Origin: CALMEC01 sp964628685
GTDB lineage: Bacteria; Actinomycetota; Thermoleophilia; Miltoncostaeales; Miltoncostaeaceae
Reading direction: 5' to 3'
NCBI GenBank assembly: GCA_964628685.1
Contig: CAZVNM010000006.1
Location: 104,653 to 168,652, forward strand
Length of the DNA stretch: 64,000 nucleotides
Positions 60,164 through 64,000 of the stretch are shown one piece after another. The notes beneath the pieces were generated by a model, which saw only the letters and a list, made by a program, of their open reading frames with translations, searched no databases and had not been told where the DNA came from. A program made the translations under genes and the position numbers. How positions within the stretch are numbered: position 1 is the stretch's first letter; each line of letters opens with the position of its first letter.

Positions 60164-60598
60164 GTGGCCACGCTGAGGGTGCCCGCCGCCATCGTCGAGG
60201 CCGACCTCGACCGCCACTTCCCCGCGATCCTGGAGCTCTACCGCGCCCACGGCTGGGTGCACGCCGCCGATCCCGCCCGCCTGCGACGGGCGGTGGACAA
60301 CTCGTCGCTCTCGATCGTCGCGGTGGCCGACGACGAGGTGGTGGGGTATGCGCGGGTGCTCTCCGACGGGGAGTTCGCCGTCTACATCGCCGACATCCTG
60401 GTGCGCCCCGACCGTCAGCGTCACGGCATCGGCAGCGCGCTCTTCCTCGACCTCCTGGAGCGCTTCCCCATCGACCGCTTCCACCATCAGGTGCTCATGT
60501 CCGAGCGGGGCGCCGAGGGCTTCTACCGCAAGCACGGGCTGATGCCCGTCACCACCTTCGGGCTCACGGCGTTCATCCGCACCCGCGACGGGCGCTGA
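60164..60598 (+). CDS. GNAT-family acetyltransferase
   Basis: The 144-residue protein has the GNAT pattern: LELYRAHGWVHAADP (acceptor side), VVGYARVLSDGEFAVYIADILVRPDRQRHGIGSALFLDLLERF (acetyl-CoA loop RQRHGIGSAL) and EGFYRKHGLMPVTTFGL. It transfers acetyl groups to an unknown amine. GTG 60164 is chosen; GTG 60179 is possible. It is divergent from leuS. Confidence 0.85.
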   Translation: MATLRVPAAIVEADLDRHFPAILELYRAHGWVHAADPARLRRAVDNSSLSIVAVADDEVVGYARVLSDGEFAVYIADILVRPDRQRHGIGSALFLDLLERFPIDRFHHQVLMSERGAEGFYRKHGLMPVTTFGLTAFIRTRDGR

Positions 60599-60723
60599 GC
60601 CTCAGACGTCCGCCGCGGTCAGGCGGCCGGCGTGCACGCGCTCCACGAACCCCCGGCAGCCGGTCGTCCGTTCCATGCGCCGGTCGCAGTACGGGGCGTG
60701 ATGGGAGTGACGGGTCGCGGTCC

Positions 60724-61161
60724 TCAGCCCGCGGGCACCGTGATCCCCGCCGCGCGCAGGTCGTCGGTCAGCTCGTCCCCCATCGCGCGCGGCACGGCGT
60801 GGTACCACCAGTTCACACGCGGGGTCCAGCCGCGCCGAGCGGCGGTCCCGTCACCCCAGAGGTTGGACGCAACCGGCCGGGTGGCCGCGGCGAGGCGACG
60901 GTCGGCGTCGCGCAGGCGGCGGATGAGCGGCGCCCGCGTGTCGGGCATGGTCGCCAGAAGCTCGTGGAGCATCTGGCGCAGGTCCAGGTCGTTCAGGTAG
61001 TCGTCCAGCCCGAGGACCGACCCCGACGCGACCTCGGCCACGACCGCCTCCCATCGGGCGACGAGCCCGGCGAGTCCCAGACCCACCAGGTGGGCACCGG
61101 CGCCGCGTGCGTCGAGCCACGTGTCGATTCGTGTGTCCTGCGGGTCGCGCGTCGGGGTCAT
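60724..61161 (-). CDS. Candidate immunity protein for the lipoprotein nuclease
   Basis: ATG 61161 overlaps the stop of the lipoprotein gene as ATGA. The 145-residue protein has no signal or membrane segment. It has a conserved-looking core LDDYLNDLDLRQMLHELLATMPD, then RLRDADRRLAAATRPV and NWWYHAVPRAMG. I believe this pattern recurs in small actinobacterial proteins next to toxin-domain genes, and the position directly behind a candidate nuclease suggests immunity. No family name can be given with certainty. Confidence 0.55.
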   Translation of the reverse strand: MTPTRDPQDTRIDTWLDARGAGAHLVGLGLAGLVARWEAVVAEVASGSVLGLDDYLNDLDLRQMLHELLATMPDTRAPLIRRLRDADRRLAAATRPVASNLWGDGTAARRGWTPRVNWWYHAVPRAMGDELTDDLRAAGITVPAG

Positions 61162-61571
61162 CTGCGTGCCTGTCGTCGGAAGTAGGCGATGCCGTCGTCG
61201 GGACGGAAGAAGGTGCGGATGGTGAGGTCGCGGTTGAACGCGATGAAGGCCCCGGTCGACCGGTCGAAGCGCGTGATGACCCCGTCCGCCCGCCGTTCCT
61301 CCAGGATCTCACCGCCGAGGGGTGCGTCGCGCAGCGTCTGTGCGAGCAGCAGGTACCGTGCCCGGTCGACATCGCCGAACTCGCGTCCGTGCTTTCGGAA
61401 GTGCTCGTCCAGACGGGTGGCGGAGCGGAATCCCACCTGCGGGTGCGCCACCGTGGCCGGCGCGCCCGACGGCGGGTCGGTCGAGGAGCGTCCGCACCCG
61501 CCCGCGGCCGTCCCCAGCACACCCAGGACGATCGCCAGCAGACAGACGCGCAGGAGCGCCCGAATCGTCAT
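61158..61571 (-). CDS. Lipoprotein with a BECR-like (RNase toxin-like) domain
   Basis: The 137-residue protein starts with a lipoprotein signal, RALLRVCLLAIVLGVLG then TAAGGC as lipobox, and a Ser/Pro linker. The domain from about residue 45 reads LDEHFRKHGREFGD, RARYLLLAQTLRD, GVITRFDRSTGAFIAF and IRTFFRPDDGIAYF. A His/Lys-His-Gly, then Arg-Phe-Asp, then Arg-Thr-Phe-Phe pattern occurs in barnase/EndoU/ColicinE5-like toxin nuclease domains; this match is from memory. ATGA overlaps join it to the GGDEF gene upstream and the candidate immunity gene downstream. Confidence 0.6.
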   Translation of the reverse strand: MTIRALLRVCLLAIVLGVLGTAAGGCGRSSTDPPSGAPATVAHPQVGFRSATRLDEHFRKHGREFGDVDRARYLLLAQTLRDAPLGGEILEERRADGVITRFDRSTGAFIAFNRDLTIRTFFRPDDGIAYFRRQARR

Positions 61572-63709
61572 CCGGCCGTGGCGTCCTCGCCGTCATCACC
61601 CGGCTGGTACCGGCGAACCCGTCCCCGACCGGCGTTCTTGGCGGCGTACATGGCCTGGTCGGCGCGGCGGATGAGCTCCGCGACGTCCTCCTTGCCCTCG
61701 GCGGCCACGACGCCCACGCTCGCCGAGATGCTCACCGTGTGCCCGCCGATGTGGAACGGTTCCTCGAGCGACTGGATGAGACGATGACCCACCTGCTCCG
61801 ATTCGGCCGCGTCCGCGCCACCTGAGCGCACGAGCACGAACTCGTCGCCGCCCATCCGGATCACCACGTCGTTGGATCGGACGTTTCGGCGGATGCGGGC
61901 GGCCACCGACCGCAGGAGCTCGTCGCCCACCTCGTGTCCCAGGGTGTCGTTGACGTCCTTGAAGCGGTCCAGGTCGATGAAGAGCACCGCGGCGGCCGTG
62001 AGCGGTGTGCCCTCGTGCGTGAGACCGCGGTCGAGCGCCGTCCGGTTCGGCAGGCCGGTGAGCGGGTCGTGCAGCGCCTCCCAGGCCAGACGCTCCTCGG
62101 TGCGCTTGCGATCGGAGATGTCGCGCATGAAGAGCATGACCCGGTGCTCTCCGTCGCCGGTGTTCACGCGACGCGTCGAGATGAGGACGTTCACCCGTCC
62201 GCCGCGGGCGGGACGCAGCGTGGCCTCCCGGTCGGTCACGAGCTCCACGTCCTCCCCCGACAGTCGCACCCCCTCGAGGAGCACGACCTCCGAGACGGGT
62301 TTGCCGACGATCAGGTCCACGCCCTGCCCCAGGAGCTCCGCGGCCGCGGGGTTGGCATCGGTCACGACGCCCCGTTCGTCCAGACGGACGATGGCCTCGA
62401 CGGCGGTCTCGATCGTGAGGCGGGATATCGCCTCGCTCACCCGCAGGCGTTCGGTGATGTCGCTGACGCGCTGCATCGAGCGCTCCATCGTCGCCCCCAG
62501 CTCGCCGGGGAGGCCGGCCTCGTCCTCGCGGTCGCGCCCCTCGGCCAGGGCGTGCAGCTGCCCTCTGAGCGCCCGCAGGGTCTCGGTCATGCTGTTGAAC
62601 GTGCCGCCCAGAAGCGCCAGCTCGCGGCCGCCGGCGGGGCTCAGGCTCGGGACGTCCAGATCGCCGCCGGCGATGCGCTGGGCGTGGTCGGTCACCCGTC
62701 CCAGGGCGCTTCGGATCGCCCGGTAGACGAGCCAGGCGACGACCAGCCCACCCAGAAGCAGGACGATCGAGAGTCCGAGGGCGATCCGGAACTGACGGGT
62801 GGCATCGTCCGCGCGGGTGGCGGCCGAGCCGGCGAGCCTGCGCGCGATCTCGCTCTCGATGCCGTCCAGGACCTGGGAGCGGTCGACCACCAGCGGCACG
62901 GAGGTGAGCAGGTTGATGCGCTTTCGCGCGAGCACGTCGCGGCGCACCTGGTCCCACCGTCGGCCGGCCTCGCCGGAGTTCCATCCCTGCATGCGCTCAC
63001 GGAGATCCTTGGGGAGCTTGCGCAGCGTCATCGCCTGGACGACCTGCAGCCGCTCGGCCGACTCCTGGGCGCGGTCGACGACGACGGGGTCGCGCGACAC
63101 CGCCGCCTCGAGGACGGAGATGTTCTCGTTGGTGAGGGCGATCTGGTAGGTCGAGAGGTCGAGGATGCTCTGCACCGTCGTGCCGGCGTCGTCGGCCTCG
63201 TCGATCAGGTCCACCACGCCCGCCGCGACCACGTCGCGCGCCCGTCCGATCTCCGCGGTGTGGCCCAGGAGGTCCCTGACGGAGCTGTCGGGACCGAGGC
63301 GCGTGGCCGTGAGCATGCGCTCGGTGGTGTCCGTGATGCGCTCGACGATGGCGGCCTCCGCGGGCCCTGCGGTGGGCGCGCGGCGGAGTCCCGCCACCTC
63401 CTGGTCGATCTGGTTCATGCTCAGCTGGATCGACCAGCGAAGGAGGGCGTCGAACTGACCGACCACCGGCGTCTCGGGACCGATCGAACCGATCGCGTCG
63501 GCGACCGCGCCCATCAGGTCCATGCGGTACTGCAGGCGGGCGGCGTCGACGATCGTCGTGATGCGCTTGTTGTCCACCACGGCGTGCTCGGCCTCCTGAC
63601 GACGGTCGACGGCCCAGATCGTGGCGAAGACCAGCATTCCCAGAAGCGGGAGCAGGATCACCAGCAGGAGGCGGGCGCGCAGCGTGTTGAATGTCGCGGG
63701 CAGGTTCAT
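61568..63709 (-). CDS. Membrane sensor diguanylate cyclase (HAMP-PAS-GGDEF)
   Basis: The protein of 713 residues has an N-terminal membrane helix (LLLVILLPLLGMLVFATIWAV), an outside helical domain of about 280 residues that resembles nitrate/nitrite-sensing (NIT) domains, a second helix near 315-335, HAMP, a PAS domain (AVEAIVRLDERGVVTDANPAA) and a GGDEF domain (DPLTGLPNRTALDRGL, VLFIDLDRFKDVNDTLGH, MGGDEF) with an I-site RSND five residues before GGDEF. It would make c-di-GMP on an external signal. ATG 63709 is chosen; GTG 63715 is possible. It is the first gene of the operon with the nuclease-like lipoprotein. Confidence 0.87.
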   Translation of the reverse strand: MNLPATFNTLRARLLLVILLPLLGMLVFATIWAVDRRQEAEHAVVDNKRITTIVDAARLQYRMDLMGAVADAIGSIGPETPVVGQFDALLRWSIQLSMNQIDQEVAGLRRAPTAGPAEAAIVERITDTTERMLTATRLGPDSSVRDLLGHTAEIGRARDVVAAGVVDLIDEADDAGTTVQSILDLSTYQIALTNENISVLEAAVSRDPVVVDRAQESAERLQVVQAMTLRKLPKDLRERMQGWNSGEAGRRWDQVRRDVLARKRINLLTSVPLVVDRSQVLDGIESEIARRLAGSAATRADDATRQFRIALGLSIVLLLGGLVVAWLVYRAIRSALGRVTDHAQRIAGGDLDVPSLSPAGGRELALLGGTFNSMTETLRALRGQLHALAEGRDREDEAGLPGELGATMERSMQRVSDITERLRVSEAISRLTIETAVEAIVRLDERGVVTDANPAAAELLGQGVDLIVGKPVSEVVLLEGVRLSGEDVELVTDREATLRPARGGRVNVLISTRRVNTGDGEHRVMLFMRDISDRKRTEERLAWEALHDPLTGLPNRTALDRGLTHEGTPLTAAAVLFIDLDRFKDVNDTLGHEVGDELLRSVAARIRRNVRSNDVVIRMGGDEFVLVRSGGADAAESEQVGHRLIQSLEEPFHIGGHTVSISASVGVVAAEGKEDVAELIRRADQAMYAAKNAGRGRVRRYQPGDDGEDATAG

Positions 63710-63949
63710 GGGCACCGCATCAGTCCCGACGCGTCACGCGTCCAGGGCTCATCGTCCATGACGCCGACCGCACGCCTGGGAAACCTGCCGAACACACCGC
63801 GAATTCTATCGCCGTCCCGGCCCGACGCGGACTCGACACCCGTCCCCAATGCGCTCGGGCGCGCATGTGCCGGGCCGCCCGTGGGCCGTCGTCGTCTGGT
63901 GGTGTCACCGGTGGGGCCCCGGTTGGGCACGCAGCGTCCTCGAAACGAC

Positions 63950-63975
63950 GAAACCCCCGCAGATGCAGGGGTTTC
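63950..63975 (-). terminator. Terminator downstream of the edge tRNA
   Basis: GAAACCCC and GGGGTTTC form an 8-bp stem with an imperfect GC extension. Read on the minus strand, the hairpin is followed by TCGTCGTTTCG, and it lies about 10 bases after the tRNA 3' end. Confidence 0.65.
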
Positions 63976-63983
63976 ACGTGAAG

Positions 63984-64000
63984 TGGAGGATACCGGGATC
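63984..64000 (-). tRNA. Partial tRNA, 3' end only, identity unknown
   Basis: On the minus strand the last bases read GATCCCGGTATCCTCCA, which fits the 3' half of a T-arm followed by a seven-base acceptor strand and a discriminator A. CCA is not encoded. The rest lies beyond the window, so the amino acid cannot be named. The terminator that follows supports it. Confidence 0.5.

Noticed and set aside
56078..60598. A 1506-codon open frame on the plus strand
   Set aside because: It is antisense to comEC, comEA and leuS, all with full family sequence. High GC content removes stop codons from such frames. Only its last 145 codons, the GNAT gene, are real.

Overview
This 64 kb window is high-GC bacterial chromosome, densely packed on both strands. 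The genes point to a high-GC Gram-positive lineage: LexA boxes of the CGAAC-N4-GTTCG type, an ImuB/DnaE2 mutasome, many GTG and TTG starts, and the blocks hrcA/dnaJ/prmA/rsmE/mtaB/HIT/phoH/ybeY/dgk/cdd/era and leuS/comEA/comEC/holA/rpsT. A deep actinobacterial group such as Thermoleophilia is my inference; no rRNA is present to test it. There is no prophage, insertion sequence or CRISPR array, so this reads as core chromosome with a few accessory inserts.

Layout. 1-3.7 kb: a cut-off secreted protein, then ImuB with a small partner under a LexA box. 3.9-7.7 kb: an iron ABC transporter (ATPase, lipoprotein, permease) behind a 24-bp palindrome. 7.7-14.7 kb: a decarboxylating-dehydrogenase homologue, a CAP-domain secreted protein, a ProA-like enzyme, a head-to-head pair of paralogous permeases and a small secreted protein. 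14.9-18.2 kb: DnaE2 under a LexA box almost identical to that of imuB. 18.4-22.2 kb: a second CAP protein, a 0.9 kb gene-poor stretch with a three-unit tandem repeat, an ErpA-type Fe-S protein and a secreted HExxH protein. 22.2-29.5 kb (minus strand): deoC-hisIE-trpE-trpG-trpD-trpC, mostly with overlapping stop/start codons, then a TlpA-like thioredoxin, CcmH and a DUF72 protein. 29.5-31.2 kb (plus): MutM/Nei glycosylase and a hydrolase.

31.2-41.7 kb (minus): RNA maturation, translation quality and heat-shock genes running from hrcA and dnaJ down to era, again chained by 4-nt overlaps. A PrmC-like methyltransferase sits on the other strand. 41.9-43.4 kb: a DrrAB-type exporter. 43.4-48.2 kb (minus): murJ-lepA-hemW. 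48.2-50.3 kb: rpsT, an ECF sigma factor and its probable membrane partner. 50.4-60.1 kb (minus): holA, comEC, comEA and leuS, with a TetR/MMPL efflux pair inserted on the plus strand. 60.2-63.7 kb: a GNAT acetyltransferase and a minus-strand operon of a membrane GGDEF sensor, a small lipoprotein resembling a toxin nuclease domain, and a candidate immunity protein. The window ends inside a probable minus-strand tRNA with its terminator.

The points most worth following are: the GGDEF/lipoprotein-nuclease/partner operon; the near-identical LexA/start-codon cassettes at the separated mutasome genes; the tandem repeat whose hairpins persist despite substitutions; an apparent ATA start in an ATAG overlap after hrcA; apparent single-base frame breaks at the 5' ends of deoC and the iron permease; and two large REP-like palindromes placed at gene ends.
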